DNA of 64,000 bases, taken from NCBI RefSeq assembly GCF_042683165.1, contig NZ_JBHUIZ010000005.1, positions 372,001-436,000 of the forward strand. Direction: 5' to 3'. A program made the position numbers and the translations under genes. Position 1 is the stretch's first letter; every line of letters starts with the position of its first letter. This DNA is from Tigheibacillus halophilus. GTDB taxonomy: Bacteria; Bacillota; Bacilli; Bacillales; Amphibacillaceae. The notes under the pieces were generated by a model. That model saw only the letters and a list, made by a program, of their open reading frames with translations. It had not been told where the DNA came from and searched no databases. Positions 24,518 to 34,415 of the stretch are shown here, one piece after another.

Positions 24518-25414
24518 ATGGAACTGAAACAGTTGCGGTATTTTAAAACGATCGTGGAAGCGGGCAATATTTCCAGGGCTGCAGAGATGTTATATATGGC
24601 GCAACCACCATTAAGCCAGCAGTTGAAACGGCTGGAAAAGGAGCTGGGTGCCACGCTGATTTACCGGCATACGAGAAAATGGGAGTTGACCCAGGCGGGG
24701 GAAGCGCTGTATCGCCATGCGACAGCCATGCTGCAAAAACAGGCCGATATACAGGAAGAAATAAAGGAAATAGCGTGTGGAACAAAAGGAGAGCTGGAGT
24801 GTGGTGTTTCATCCAGCTGTATCTCTCTGTTGCCTGATAAAGTCAAGGCATGCCGGGAGTTGTATCCGGATATTTACATAAAAATATGGGAGGGGGACTC
24901 CTCCTATTTAGAAGAATTGCTGACAGCGGGCGATATTGAGATGGCATTGATGCTGCTCCCGATCGAACTGGGAAAGTATCGTTTTTTAGCGTTACGGCAG
25001 GAGCCGTTTGTCGTGGTTGCACCAAAAACATGGCAAGCACAGTTCCCGAATTCGGTGATAAAGGCGGAGCAAATCGTGCAGCATCCTTTTTTAATGCTGG
25101 CGCCGATGGAAGGGTACGCTGTTTATGAGAATATTATCCATACCTTTCACAAAAACAAATTGTCGCCAAAAGTGGTGATGGAGTGCAAGGACATATCTAC
25201 TTTATTATTGCTGGTTGCTACAGGTACAGGCATATCGATTGTGCCGAAATCAGAATTGAACCAGGCGTATCACCACGACATTGTCGCATATGAATTGGAG
25301 GGCCTCTCCATAAATGTCCAGCCCTCCATCGTCTGGCTAAAAAACCACCGTCTTTCCAATACAGCCCGGCGCTTTATCGACTTGTTCGGAGACAAGTCCG
25401 ATATTCAAAAGTGA
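24518..25414 (+). CDS. LysR family transcriptional regulator
   Basis: A 298-residue LysR protein with the helix-turn-helix MELKQLRYFKTIVEAGNISRAAEMLYMAQPPLSQQLKRLEKELG (written here only as its key parts: ISRAAEMLYMAQPPLSQQLK) and an effector domain starting GELECGVSSSCISLLPDKV. It is of the CitR/CatM-like subclass that often controls a divergent gene, here the MFS exporter. GGAGG lies at 24507-24511. The 150-bp divergent region holds a very AT-rich stretch with ATAT repeats near 24460-24490 that could be its binding area. It converges with the DUF819 gene with a 25-bp gap. Confidence 0.87.
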   Translation: MELKQLRYFKTIVEAGNISRAAEMLYMAQPPLSQQLKRLEKELGATLIYRHTRKWELTQAGEALYRHATAMLQKQADIQEEIKEIACGTKGELECGVSSSCISLLPDKVKACRELYPDIYIKIWEGDSSYLEELLTAGDIEMALMLLPIELGKYRFLALRQEPFVVVAPKTWQAQFPNSVIKAEQIVQHPFLMLAPMEGYAVYENIIHTFHKNKLSPKVVMECKDISTLLLLVATGTGISIVPKSELNQAYHHDIVAYELEGLSINVQPSIVWLKNHRLSNTARRFIDLFGDKSDIQK

Positions 25415-25439
25415 GCATGGGGCTTTTCTACCAGCGTAA

Positions 25440-26666
25440 TTACATGAGGGTCGAGAACCAATAGCCAATGATGGTACCGATATAATTTCCAATGATATAT
25501 CCTAGTGTGCCTACGACTAGGATTGGTCCTACAAGGTTCTTCCATCCTTTGGCAATCGCCATGGCTGCCGCGGTTGTAGGACCGCCGATATTGGCATTAC
25601 TGGCCAGCAGGATTTCCTCAAGGTTAATCTTAAGCACTTTGCCGGCGGCCAGGGAAATAAGCATATTGATGAAAACGATGATGAACACAAATAGAAGCAG
25701 CAGCGGTGCATGTTGGATGATCATCGGGATTGAAGCTGGTACACCTATCACCACAAAAAATATGTAAATTAAAAATGTCCCGAATTCCTGGCTGCCGTTG
25801 ATTTTTTTAAAGTGATTCGGGAAAAACGAAAGGACGGCGAAGGTGAGTGTCGTCAGCATCAGATAATGATCACCAAACAAGCCATGCAAAATATGGAAAA
25901 TGAATAAAGCATCATTGCCGGACGGGATGACCGAAGCGAGATAGTCAGCTGCTTTGAACGAAACGATAACCAATAGAAACGCCGTACCTACAGCTAATGC
26001 GATATCTTTCAAAGAAATATCCTTTCTTTTCCAAAACCCTTCCGCAGACGTTTCGTTTTGTTGATTTCCAACTTGTTTTTCAAGTGCATCGATATGTGGC
26101 GTGCTATATCGTTTCCGAAAGAAAGTAACTGCGGGAATCGCCATCAGGATGATGATATAGATAGCCATCATCAGGTTGTCAGCCACGACGGCAGAAGATA
26201 CCATCTCACCCGGTGCAGAGAATTTTGTTGCCATTGCAAGGAAATTAACACTTCCCCCTATATAGGAAGCGCTCATCATCGCACTGATTTTATCAAGAAA
26301 TGGGATGGAATTTTTTAGAAGAGAAAAACTGATGATCGTTCCAGCAACTGTGCCTATCGAACTTATCAGAAAGATGAGCAGCAGCTTGCCGCCTTCCTGC
26401 CATAGCTTCCGAATATTGACATTGAAGAGCAGAAGCGGGATGGCCAGTGGAACTATCACGCTCCAAACAGCATCATAGACTGCTGATTCGGTCGGAATGA
26501 CATTTGTATTGGATAAAATGATGGCTCCAATCAGTGCGATGACTGCACCGGACATTTTAGAAGCCCAGCTGTAACGCTGTTCCAAATAAATGCTGGCGCA
26601 AGCCCAAACGATGATGATTCCCCATAATGTAAGGGTATCATCCGGTTGAATAAGCGTGTGGTTCAT
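25440..26666 (-). CDS. DUF819 family membrane protein (YjcL-like)
   Basis: A 408-residue integral membrane protein with about eleven helices, of the DUF819 family represented by YjcL in Bacillus subtilis. Telling segments are SASYIGGSVNFLAMA, VVADNLMMAIY, and a mirrored NANIGGPTTAAAMAIAKGW near the C-terminus, which suggests an inverted-repeat transporter fold. A hydrophilic loop at about residues 190-225 divides the halves. It is probably a secondary transporter; the substrate is unknown. The ATG at 26666 follows CGGAGGATTC. Confidence 0.8.
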   Translation of the reverse strand: MNHTLIQPDDTLTLWGIIIVWACASIYLEQRYSWASKMSGAVIALIGAIILSNTNVIPTESAVYDAVWSVIVPLAIPLLLFNVNIRKLWQEGGKLLLIFLISSIGTVAGTIISFSLLKNSIPFLDKISAMMSASYIGGSVNFLAMATKFSAPGEMVSSAVVADNLMMAIYIIILMAIPAVTFFRKRYSTPHIDALEKQVGNQQNETSAEGFWKRKDISLKDIALAVGTAFLLVIVSFKAADYLASVIPSGNDALFIFHILHGLFGDHYLMLTTLTFAVLSFFPNHFKKINGSQEFGTFLIYIFFVVIGVPASIPMIIQHAPLLLLFVFIIVFINMLISLAAGKVLKINLEEILLASNANIGGPTTAAAMAIAKGWKNLVGPILVVGTLGYIIGNYIGTIIGYWFSTLM

Positions 26667-26837
26667 GTTCAGAATCCTCCGTGGAAAATCTTGCGATAGT
26701 GAATAATAGCAAGAAGGAATGCAATACTTATATTGATTCTAGCAAAACCAGTAGCGGCAGCACAAATGTTGGAGCCACTGTTAAAGAATATCCGATATGA
26801 GGAGAGCCGCCGATTGGCGAAAATTTTTCAAGATACG

Positions 26838-26871
26838 AACAAACCGACAGCAATATAGCTGTCGGTTTGTT
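26838..26871. terminator. Bidirectional hairpin between rocD and the DUF819 gene
   Basis: AACAAACCGACAG and CTGTCGGTTTGTT are a 13-bp perfect inverted repeat with an 8-base loop. It lies downstream of rocD on the minus strand. The rest of the 296-bp gap 26667-26962 has no convincing gene. Confidence 0.75.
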
Positions 26872-26962
26872 GGCCGGCTTGATCGGATGGAAGATCGGTA
26901 CGTTTTCCGTTCTTAATCGGCTGTATTCCAAATCTGCAATGAGGAGCAGCAGTCAGCAATAA

Positions 26963-28165
26963 TTATTTGCTGAACACCTGCTTGATTTTTTCAATCGCCT
27001 CATCCAGCTCTTCTTGTTTAATAATGAGTGGCGGTGCAAAGCGAATGACATTTTCATGTGTCTCTTTGCAGAGCAACCCTAACTCCTTCAAATGTTCGCA
27101 ATAGGGACGTGCTGATTCATACAATTCCAAACCGATAAACAGCCCTCTTCCGCGTATTTCCTTAATGGCTGGATTGTCGATCTTTGTTAATTCAGCACGG
27201 AAATATTCTCCAAGCTCATTAGCGGTATCTGCCAGTTTTTCTTCCTCGATCACTTCCAGGGCTGCTACCGATACGGCACAGGCAAGCGGGTTGCCCCCGA
27301 ATGTTGAACCGTGGGAGCCAGGTTCGAAGACACCCAGAATATCCGAATTAGCTGCAACACATGAGATTGGCATGACACCGCCGCCAAGTGCTTTTCCTAG
27401 AATGTACATATCAGGAATGATATTTTCCCAGTCGCAAGCGAACATTTTTCCAGATCGTCCAAGGCCAGCTTGAATTTCATCGGCAATATATAAAACATTG
27501 TTCTCCTTACATACATCATACGCTTCTTTCAGAAATCCTTCTGGTGGAATGATGATACCTGCCTCACCTTGAATTGGCTCGAACAGGAATCCAGCTGTAT
27601 TGTCGTTGATTGCCCTTTTCAACGCCTCGATATCTCCGTAAGGAATTATCTTGATGCCTGGCAGCATTGGTTCAAAACCACGTTTGTTGTCGGGATCGGA
27701 TGATAAGGACACCGCTGTCATTGTACGGCCATGGAAGTTACCTTCACAAGCAATGATTTCTGCTTGCCCCGCAGCTACCCCTTTTACATCATATGCCCAT
27801 CTGCGAGCCGTTTTAAAGGCTGTCTCGACAGCTTCTGCTCCAGTGTTCATTGGCAAAACCATATTTTTATTGGTGAGTCTGCTCACCTTTTCGTAGAATT
27901 TCCCTAATTGATCATTATGAAATGCGCGTGAGGTCAATGTCACTCGGTCGGCCTGTTCCTTGAGTGCTGCAATGATTTTCGGATGTCTGTGTCCCTGGTT
28001 GACTGCTGAATAGGCACTAAGCATATCCATATATTTATTTCCCTCTGGATCTTTGACCCAAATTCCTTCCGCCTCCGCAATGACAACTGGCAAAGGATGG
28101 TAGTTATGTGCTCCGAACCGGTCGGTTTGTTGAATGATTTCTTCTGTTTTGGTTGTGATTTCCAT
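26963..28165 (-). CDS. rocD: Ornithine--oxo-acid aminotransferase
   Basis: A 400-residue class III PLP aminotransferase that converts ornithine and 2-oxoglutarate to glutamate semialdehyde and glutamate in arginine catabolism. Very close family features are present: AHNYHPLPVVIAEAEGIWV, NTGAEAVETAFKTARRW, GNFHGRT, FEPIQGEAGI, ADEIQAGLGRSGKMF, the PLP lysine in LGKALGGG, and GSHGSTFGGNPLACAV. Length equals that of Bacillus subtilis RocD. The ATG at 28165 is chosen with GGGGGT upstream, over an ATG at 28189. It stands alone, without other roc genes; a sigma-A-type promoter, not a sigma-54 one, is seen upstream. Confidence 0.93.
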   Translation of the reverse strand: MEITTKTEEIIQQTDRFGAHNYHPLPVVIAEAEGIWVKDPEGNKYMDMLSAYSAVNQGHRHPKIIAALKEQADRVTLTSRAFHNDQLGKFYEKVSRLTNKNMVLPMNTGAEAVETAFKTARRWAYDVKGVAAGQAEIIACEGNFHGRTMTAVSLSSDPDNKRGFEPMLPGIKIIPYGDIEALKRAINDNTAGFLFEPIQGEAGIIIPPEGFLKEAYDVCKENNVLYIADEIQAGLGRSGKMFACDWENIIPDMYILGKALGGGVMPISCVAANSDILGVFEPGSHGSTFGGNPLACAVSVAALEVIEEEKLADTANELGEYFRAELTKIDNPAIKEIRGRGLFIGLELYESARPYCEHLKELGLLCKETHENVIRFAPPLIIKQEELDEAIEKIKQVFSK

Positions 28166-28209
28166 ATATTTACCCCCTGTGTACTGCATGATATGAATGC
28201 GCTTCCTTC

Positions 28210-28237
28210 ATTGTACCGTTTGCGTAGGAATTTGCAA
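28210..28237 (-). promoter_or_regulatory. sigma-A promoter of rocD
   Basis: On the minus strand TTGCAA (28237-28232) and TACAAT (28215-28210) are 16 bp apart, 45 bp upstream of the start. No clear sigma-54 GG-N10-GC element was found, unlike the Bacillus subtilis roc operon. Confidence 0.55.
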
Positions 28238-28410
28238 GATGGCAGTTTCATATTTATCTTATCAAAAACCATATACAAACATCTAAAATTCGTTAAATAC
28301 AAGTTTGGTAAAAAGTCCGTCAGAAGACGCTGTCTGTATGATAGAATAATGAAATTGCAATGCCTGTCCCGAATGCATTGCATGTACCTTCATATCCCGA
28401 CTATGAATCC

Positions 28411-30141
28411 TCAGCCGCGATCCATTACATAAAGCTTACGATAGTAAGAACTGTGTTTAAACAGTGCGTCATGGCTGCCTTGTAAATGTATGGAGCCATT
28501 TTTTAAAAAGATGATCTCATCCATGTTTTCTACACCAGCCAAATGGTGTGTGACCCAAATAATCGTTTTATTATTTGCAGCTGTAAGCATGGTATTGATC
28601 AGTTCAGTTTCCGTGGCGGGATCAAGACCGTTGGTGGCCTCATCCACCAGAAGAATCGGGGTGTCCTGCAGCAGCACCCGGGCCAGCGCAATCCGCTGAC
28701 GTTGCCCGCCTGAAAAACGATTGCCCATTTCATGCATGTTTGTCTGCAGGCCATTCGGGAGCGAGTCTATTAAATTGCTTAATTGTGCTTCTTTTATCAC
28801 TTTGGCTATTTGCGAATCTGTCGCATCTGGTTTCCCAATTCGGATATTATTTTCAATCGTTGTGTCAAAAAGATGTGGTTTTTGGTTTAAAATGGAGACA
28901 GATTTAGAAATTAGCGAGCTGTTCATCGGAATGCCACCGACATTGATATATCCGCTTGTCGGCTCAAGCATCCCTGCAAGCAACAATAATAGCGTTGACT
29001 TGCCTGTGCCGCTTTGACCAAGAACTGCAATTTTCCTGCCAGCTTCGATATTTAAGCTGATATGATCGAGTACCCTTTTTTGGGCGGCTGCATATTGAAA
29101 ACTGACATTAGTCAGCTGAATGTCTCCTGTGCTTACGTGTTTTTCGGTCACTTCTGACCTAATATCTATGGATTTTTGTGATTGTGTCACTGAATTATCA
29201 TCCGCCAGCTGCTGCAAACGTTTCACACTGTCCGTATAGGAAGGCAGCTCGCTTGCAGCTTGCGACAGCGGCATCAATGCGTCTGTAATCGAGAAAATCA
29301 TCAATGTGAATGCAGCAATCATTGTGTTGGAAAAAACGCCGCTGCCTGTTTGTATGCTGATCCAAATCATCACAGCGACAATGGTAATGCCAATAATAAA
29401 CTGGGTAGCAGCATCACGCCAATGGCTGAATCTTTGCAATAACCGTTGTTCTCTTTGCAGATGGTCATCCCGTGCTTGCAGATCCGCAAGCAATTGAGTC
29501 GTTCTGCCGCTTGCCTGCCAGTCTGCCATTCCAAAAATGGCGTCTGTCAGTTGCTGGTACAGGCGGTTACGGCTAGTTTTTTGTGTCACATGGCGCTGCT
29601 TTGTCTGCAATAAAGAAAATAATGGAATCAAAAAGACAAGCGCCCCGAGCAGTAAACCAAGCAGCAGTGCAAAGGTCCAGTCAAATGCGCCGAAAATGAT
29701 GATGACCAGGGTATATAGCACGACCCCGAGAATACCGGGGATAATCGTACGGATGAAGAGATCCTGTAAGTGTGCGATATCCTCAGCCAAAACAGCAAGC
29801 AGGTCACCAGTTTTATATCGGGAATGCAAAAAAATCGCATGAGGCTCCACAAGGTGATACAGCTTGGTCCGCATAGTGGCCAATATGCGAAGTACCAGGT
29901 CGTGACTGGTCAGCTTTTCTAAATAAGGGAAGACAGCTTTACTGATACTGAATGCTCTCACCGCAACAATAGGTACATAAATCAGCATGACATTTTCCAC
30001 CTGGAGGGCGGATTTGGAGATAAGGTAGCCGGAAACGAATAAAAGCATAGCGCCGGAAGCAATACCGAGCAGCCCGAATATCAGTGCTGTGGTGAACGGC
30101 CATGTATACTTTTTCAAATAAGGTATAAGCAATGTTTTCAT
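28411..30141 (-). CDS. cydC: Thiol reductant ABC exporter subunit CydC
   Basis: A 576-residue half-size ABC exporter: six membrane helices in residues 1-300 and an ATPase domain with Walker A GQSGTGKSTLL, signature FSGGQRQR and Walker B ILLVDEATNGLD. With CydD it forms the heterodimer that exports cysteine/glutathione-type reductants and is needed to assemble cytochrome bd. N-terminal TALIFGLLGIASGAMLLFVSGYLISKSA is typical of CydC. GAGGAGAAG precedes the ATG, 31 bp after cydD. Names follow Escherichia coli; Bacillus subtilis uses cydC for the preceding gene and cydD for this one. It is the last gene of the cyd operon. Confidence 0.92.
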   Translation of the reverse strand: MKTLLIPYLKKYTWPFTTALIFGLLGIASGAMLLFVSGYLISKSALQVENVMLIYVPIVAVRAFSISKAVFPYLEKLTSHDLVLRILATMRTKLYHLVEPHAIFLHSRYKTGDLLAVLAEDIAHLQDLFIRTIIPGILGVVLYTLVIIIFGAFDWTFALLLGLLLGALVFLIPLFSLLQTKQRHVTQKTSRNRLYQQLTDAIFGMADWQASGRTTQLLADLQARDDHLQREQRLLQRFSHWRDAATQFIIGITIVAVMIWISIQTGSGVFSNTMIAAFTLMIFSITDALMPLSQAASELPSYTDSVKRLQQLADDNSVTQSQKSIDIRSEVTEKHVSTGDIQLTNVSFQYAAAQKRVLDHISLNIEAGRKIAVLGQSGTGKSTLLLLLAGMLEPTSGYINVGGIPMNSSLISKSVSILNQKPHLFDTTIENNIRIGKPDATDSQIAKVIKEAQLSNLIDSLPNGLQTNMHEMGNRFSGGQRQRIALARVLLQDTPILLVDEATNGLDPATETELINTMLTAANNKTIIWVTHHLAGVENMDEIIFLKNGSIHLQGSHDALFKHSSYYRKLYVMDRG

Positions 30142-30172
30142 ATCCGCGCTTCTCCTCTGCCATAAAATTATC

Positions 30173-31816
30173 TCAACAATTGGTTGCTGTTTGTGTATTC
30201 AAATCAATCACACTGTCCATATCTTTGATCCAATGTGTACGATGTGTTGCAAAGAACACAAGTTTATTTTTAAACAGACTCAACATCAGTTCTTTGATAG
30301 CAAATTCCGTTTCAATATCCAAATGCGCAGTCGGCTCGTCAAGCAGAATGACCTTTCGTTCGCTCAACAAAGCACGTGCCAAAGATATCCGCTGCTCCTG
30401 TCCGCCACTTAAAGCCCTGCCGCCCTCGCCAATCTGTTCATCCATGCCGTTTTCCAATTCGTCTATAAACGATGCCAAACCTGTTTGCGCAATAATTTGC
30501 TTCACTTCTTCGTCACTGGCATCCGGTTCATAAAAACGAATATTATCCGCTATGGAGGCAGGAAAGAGATAGGGGTGCTGCGGAATATAAGCGATTTGTT
30601 CCTGCCAGTCCGTGTTCGCAAGTGAAGGGATGGACGTTCCGTTGATTTTAATTATCCCGGCTTGCGGTACAATGAATCCGGCAATTGTTTGGATCAGGGT
30701 TGTTTTGCCAGATCCGCTTGGCCCGATGATACCTATCATGCCTTTCCCGTGATGTGAAAACGAAAAATCTTTCAATACCTTTGTCTCCCCCAATTGTACT
30801 GTGACACCTTCCAGCATGAGTTCACTCTCCGGACTGAAATGGAGATGCTGCCCTTTTTCAGCAGCTGGGGCTGTAGCAATTATCTTCTCCATTTCCTTTA
30901 GGGCTGCTTGTCCGTCTAGCGTAGCATGATATTCTTTCCCGACTTGGCGGATCGGTGAGAAATACTCAGGCGCCAGAATCAAAATCGTCAACGCCGGGAG
31001 CAGTGCGATTTCATTATCGATCAGCCGGAACCCAAGCCCGACAGCAACGAACGCTATTGATAGACTGGTAAAAAAATCCAATGCAAAAGAAGAGAGAAAA
31101 GCGATTCGCAGTGTTTTATTGGTCGCTTGGCGGTACCGATCGCTCACTTTGCTTATTTTTTGCTCATGCCGCACACTTTGTCCAAGGAATTTCAATGTAT
31201 CGAGTCCCTTTAACGAATCAACAAAATGATTGGATAAAACACGATATGTTTCATACTGGCTATCAGCTTTTTTCTGTGCTGCTTTACCAAGAAGGATCAT
31301 GAATATCACAATAACAGGGACTGTCACCATTAAAAGCACTGCGGAGATTTTATCTACTGTATAAACATAGACGACAATTAACGCAGGGGTGACCATCATG
31401 GAAACCATACGTGGAATGGCAATTTCAACATATTTCTTCATCTTATCGGTGCCTTCCATGGCGAGCGTGACTAGCCGGCCGGTTCCTAAAGTGTGGATAT
31501 ATCCTTGTCCGTGCCGAAAATAGGCATGAATCAACCTATTTCGCATTTCTTTTCCTTTTCGTTCAGCAAATCTCTCCGCAATCCATCTTCGGAGCTGTGC
31601 AAATATGGTGCGGAGTAAGAAGCCCAGTACAAACAACAGGATGCTGGAGGCGGACTCCTTCACTGTACTGCCTGCGAACAAGGCGGAAACTGCCCGGGCA
31701 AGAAATAGAGCCTGGCCGATGATGGCCAGCGTTTCCAAAACGGTCAGACATGCAGCTGCGCCATAAAATGGGACGCTATTTTTTCCTGCGGGCAATCCCC
31801 GTTCACGAAACATCAA
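30173..31816 (-). CDS. cydD: Thiol reductant ABC exporter subunit CydD
   Basis: A 547-residue half-size ABC exporter, partner of CydC. The first helix region (LETLAIIGQALFLARAVSALF) is CydD-like; the ATPase domain shows Walker A GPSGSGKTTLI, signature LSGGQEQR and Walker B VILLDEPTAHLD. It is needed for cytochrome bd maturation in the membrane. Its ATG overlaps the cydB stop by four bases, which indicates translational coupling in the operon cydA-cydB-cydD-cydC. Confidence 0.92.
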   Translation of the reverse strand: MMFRERGLPAGKNSVPFYGAAACLTVLETLAIIGQALFLARAVSALFAGSTVKESASSILLFVLGFLLRTIFAQLRRWIAERFAERKGKEMRNRLIHAYFRHGQGYIHTLGTGRLVTLAMEGTDKMKKYVEIAIPRMVSMMVTPALIVVYVYTVDKISAVLLMVTVPVIVIFMILLGKAAQKKADSQYETYRVLSNHFVDSLKGLDTLKFLGQSVRHEQKISKVSDRYRQATNKTLRIAFLSSFALDFFTSLSIAFVAVGLGFRLIDNEIALLPALTILILAPEYFSPIRQVGKEYHATLDGQAALKEMEKIIATAPAAEKGQHLHFSPESELMLEGVTVQLGETKVLKDFSFSHHGKGMIGIIGPSGSGKTTLIQTIAGFIVPQAGIIKINGTSIPSLANTDWQEQIAYIPQHPYLFPASIADNIRFYEPDASDEEVKQIIAQTGLASFIDELENGMDEQIGEGGRALSGGQEQRISLARALLSERKVILLDEPTAHLDIETEFAIKELMLSLFKNKLVFFATHRTHWIKDMDSVIDLNTQTATNC

Positions 31817-32826
31817 TAACCCAGCTTTTCATGTTTTTTCACCCTTTTACGGAATATATAATAACTCCACGCCTGGTAGGCCAAAACGAATGGCAATAAG
31901 GTGAGGGAGAAATAAGACATCACCTTTAAAGCATATTTTCCGGAAGCGGCATTAAAAATCGTCAAGTCATTCGCCGCGTGGAGTGAGCTGATCATCACAC
32001 GTGGAAACATCCCGATGAACACACTGGCAATCAGCAGCACAATCGACGTACTTGTCATGGCAAATGCCCAGCCATCACGTTTTCTTCCATTGAGAATGAT
32101 GGAAAGGACTAGAGTCACCAGTCCGAGTGCAGGCAGCGCAACCCACCAGAAACCATGATATGTGAAAATGTCCGTTTTAATCAGGCCGGCGAAACCAAAG
32201 GCAAGTACAAACAGTACAGTCAACGGGGCAGCTTTTTTCCCTAGCTTGCGGGCGCGTTCTTGTAGCTCTCCTTCTGTACGTATGGTGATGAACTGCAAGC
32301 CGTGTGTGATGGTCAGCATCAGATACATGAGTCCGCCGAGTAAAGCGAATGGATGAAGGAATTGTACAAATCCGCCAGTCATTTCCTTATTCGCATCAAT
32401 TGGCATGCCGGTCATCAAATTTCCCAGGACCACGCCCCACAAGATAGGTGGAACGATACTGCCGGTGAAGATTGCCCAATCCCATGTATTTCGCCATTTC
32501 AAATGATTCATTTTGCCACGGAATTCAAATGAAACGCCGCGAATGATCAACGCCAGCAGCATAAATACCAAGGGGATATAAAAGCCGCTGAATAATGTGG
32601 CATACCAATGGGGAAAAGCTGCGAACATGGCGCCGCCGGCTGTAATCAGCCATACTTCATTCGCATCCCAGAATGGACCGATCGTGTTGATGTAAACACG
32701 CCTTTCCACATCATCCCTTCCAAGAATTCTTGCAACGATACCAACGCCGAAATCAAATCCTTCCAGAACAAAAAATCCGATAAACAGTACGGCGATTAAC
32801 AGAAACCATAATTCATTAAGAGACAC
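31813..32826 (-). CDS. cydB: Cytochrome bd ubiquinol/menaquinol oxidase subunit II
   Basis: A 337-residue membrane protein of the CydB family, the structural subunit of cytochrome bd quinol oxidase. Helix 1 reads LWFLLIAVLFIGFFVLEGFDFGVG, then ILGRDDVERRVYINTIGPFWDANEVWLITAGGAMFAAFP, both highly conserved. Eight to nine helices are predicted. It overlaps the cydA end by 11 bases and the cydD start by four bases. Confidence 0.95.
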   Translation of the reverse strand: MSLNELWFLLIAVLFIGFFVLEGFDFGVGIVARILGRDDVERRVYINTIGPFWDANEVWLITAGGAMFAAFPHWYATLFSGFYIPLVFMLLALIIRGVSFEFRGKMNHLKWRNTWDWAIFTGSIVPPILWGVVLGNLMTGMPIDANKEMTGGFVQFLHPFALLGGLMYLMLTITHGLQFITIRTEGELQERARKLGKKAAPLTVLFVLAFGFAGLIKTDIFTYHGFWWVALPALGLVTLVLSIILNGRKRDGWAFAMTSTSIVLLIASVFIGMFPRVMISSLHAANDLTIFNAASGKYALKVMSYFSLTLLPFVLAYQAWSYYIFRKRVKKHEKLGY

Positions 32827-34213
32827 TGATCATCTCCTCCTTATCAAATGGATCGTTTTCGGCTGTTCCTTTTTTCTGTGCAGGTTCATCTTTCTTGATT
32901 TCCTTAGCAAATAAATAGATGGTCAAACCGGCAAGAATTAAATAGATAGATGAAAAGGAAATGAGTGAGAACAGTACTTCATTGGCAGTGACCGATGGTG
33001 ATACGGCATCTTCTGTTTTCATGACACCAAATACGATCCATGGTTGCCGGCCCATCTCTGTCATGATCCAGCCGGCGGTATTACCGATAAATGGCAGTGT
33101 GATGCCAAATACCATCATTTTTAGGAAAAACGGGTGCTTATCCAAAGAACCTTTGCGAGAAGCATACCAACCATAAAGAGACAGCAATAGCATTAGCCCC
33201 CCTGCGGCCACCATTGTTCTGAAGGTCCAGAATATCGTCTTGACTGGCGGGATGTAATTCCCCGGTCCATACTTCTCGGTGTACGCTTCCTGAAGCTGAT
33301 TCATTCCTTGGATCTCTCCGCTAAATTTGTTGAAGGAAAGCAAACTGAGCATATATGGGATTTCCAGTCCACCTGTGGTTTCTTTTTTATCAGTATCGAT
33401 ATTGGCGATAACTGTAAATGGCGCAGGGTCATCACTGGTATCCCACAGACCTTCCGCAGCAGCCAGTTTCATTGGTTGTTCTTTAATCAGCAGTTGTGCA
33501 GACTGGTGGCCGAAAATCATCACGAAAACCGCAGCAATCGATGCAACAACCATCGAAATTTTAAAGGACTGCTTAAACATGGAAATATCATGCTTGCGGC
33601 CGATTTTCCATGCACTGATGCCGGCGATGACAAATGCTCCGGTTAATAATGCTGCGAATAAAACGTGCGGGAACTCTACCCATAAATGTGGATTCGTCAA
33701 AATAGCTTTGAAATCGGCCATCTGAGCTCGACCATCGACAATGTCATAGCCAACCGGAGACTGCATGAACGCGTTCGCTGATAATATCCAGAACGCGGAC
33801 ATGATGGTACCAATTGATACAAGCCAAATGGATGCCAGGTGGACTTTCTTTGGCAATCGATCCCATCCGAAAACCCAAATGCCGATAAAAGTTGATTCCA
33901 TAAAGAAAGCGAGTAAACCTTCTATGGCCAACGATGGCCCGAATACATCACCTACAAAACGGGAGTATGTCGACCAATTCATGCCAAATTGAAACTCCTG
34001 CAAGATTCCTGTGACGACACCAACAGCGAAGTTGATCAAAAACAGCTTGCCGAAAAATTGTGTCATGCGTTTGTACATGTCATCATTTTTAACAACATAT
34101 ACTGTTTGCATGATCGCAATTGTAAATGCGAGTCCAATTGAAACAGGGACAAAGAAATAATGGAAGATCGTTGTGGAAGCAAACTGAATACGTGCCAATG
34201 ATAGAACGTCCAT
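32816..34213 (-). CDS. cydA: Cytochrome bd quinol oxidase subunit I
   Basis: A 465-residue CydA, the haem-bearing subunit of cytochrome bd that oxidises menaquinol and reduces oxygen with high affinity. Haem-ligand regions are visible: RIQFASTTIFHYFFVPVSIGLAF, GFELPH-like HVLFAALLTGAFVIAG, and MTEMGRQPWIVFG with the quinol-site residues. The periplasmic Q-loop is the short Firmicute form, so the protein is shorter than that of Escherichia coli. The ATG at 34213 follows AAAGGAGA; a further upstream ATG at 34249 lacks a site. Two Rex boxes lie upstream, consistent with induction when NADH/NAD rises under low oxygen. Confidence 0.95.
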   Translation of the reverse strand: MDVLSLARIQFASTTIFHYFFVPVSIGLAFTIAIMQTVYVVKNDDMYKRMTQFFGKLFLINFAVGVVTGILQEFQFGMNWSTYSRFVGDVFGPSLAIEGLLAFFMESTFIGIWVFGWDRLPKKVHLASIWLVSIGTIMSAFWILSANAFMQSPVGYDIVDGRAQMADFKAILTNPHLWVEFPHVLFAALLTGAFVIAGISAWKIGRKHDISMFKQSFKISMVVASIAAVFVMIFGHQSAQLLIKEQPMKLAAAEGLWDTSDDPAPFTVIANIDTDKKETTGGLEIPYMLSLLSFNKFSGEIQGMNQLQEAYTEKYGPGNYIPPVKTIFWTFRTMVAAGGLMLLLSLYGWYASRKGSLDKHPFFLKMMVFGITLPFIGNTAGWIMTEMGRQPWIVFGVMKTEDAVSPSVTANEVLFSLISFSSIYLILAGLTIYLFAKEIKKDEPAQKKGTAENDPFDKEEMISVS

Positions 34214-34281
34214 GTGCTCTCTCTCCTTTACTGGTTCTTCTGTCATCATGAGCTATCGTTTGGAGCAAACGCTCCGAAATT

Positions 34282-34299
34282 TTGTGAAAAACATCACAA
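34282..34299. promoter_or_regulatory. Rex box 1 upstream of cydA
   Basis: TTGTGAAAAACATCACAA is an 18-bp dyad with perfect TTGTGA/TCACAA arms, matching the Rex redox-sensor consensus TTGTGAAWWWWTTCACAA at 15-16 of 18 positions. It lies 69 bp upstream of cydA. Confidence 0.85.
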
Positions 34300-34415
34300 A
34301 TAATTCGTGATCAAAATAGGCTGTAAACAATGGAGTCAGCCAGATTATGTCTTGTTATGTTTAACAACATGTATACAGTGGTAAAGTAACTACACCCATA
34401 GTATAACTGGTTATT

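Noticed and set aside
26728..26931. 67-residue minus-strand frame between the DUF819 gene and rocD, and protein-like scraps on the plus strand
   Set aside because: The frame runs through the bidirectional terminator at 26838-26871 and has no ribosome site; no family recognised.
28190..28260. sigma-54 promoter for rocD
   Set aside because: No GG-N10-GC element with the right context was found; a sigma-A-type promoter is clear instead.
28097..28432. Overlapping frames on both strands between rocD and cydC
   Set aside because: They cross the rocD promoter and N-terminus without ribosome sites; no recognisable product.
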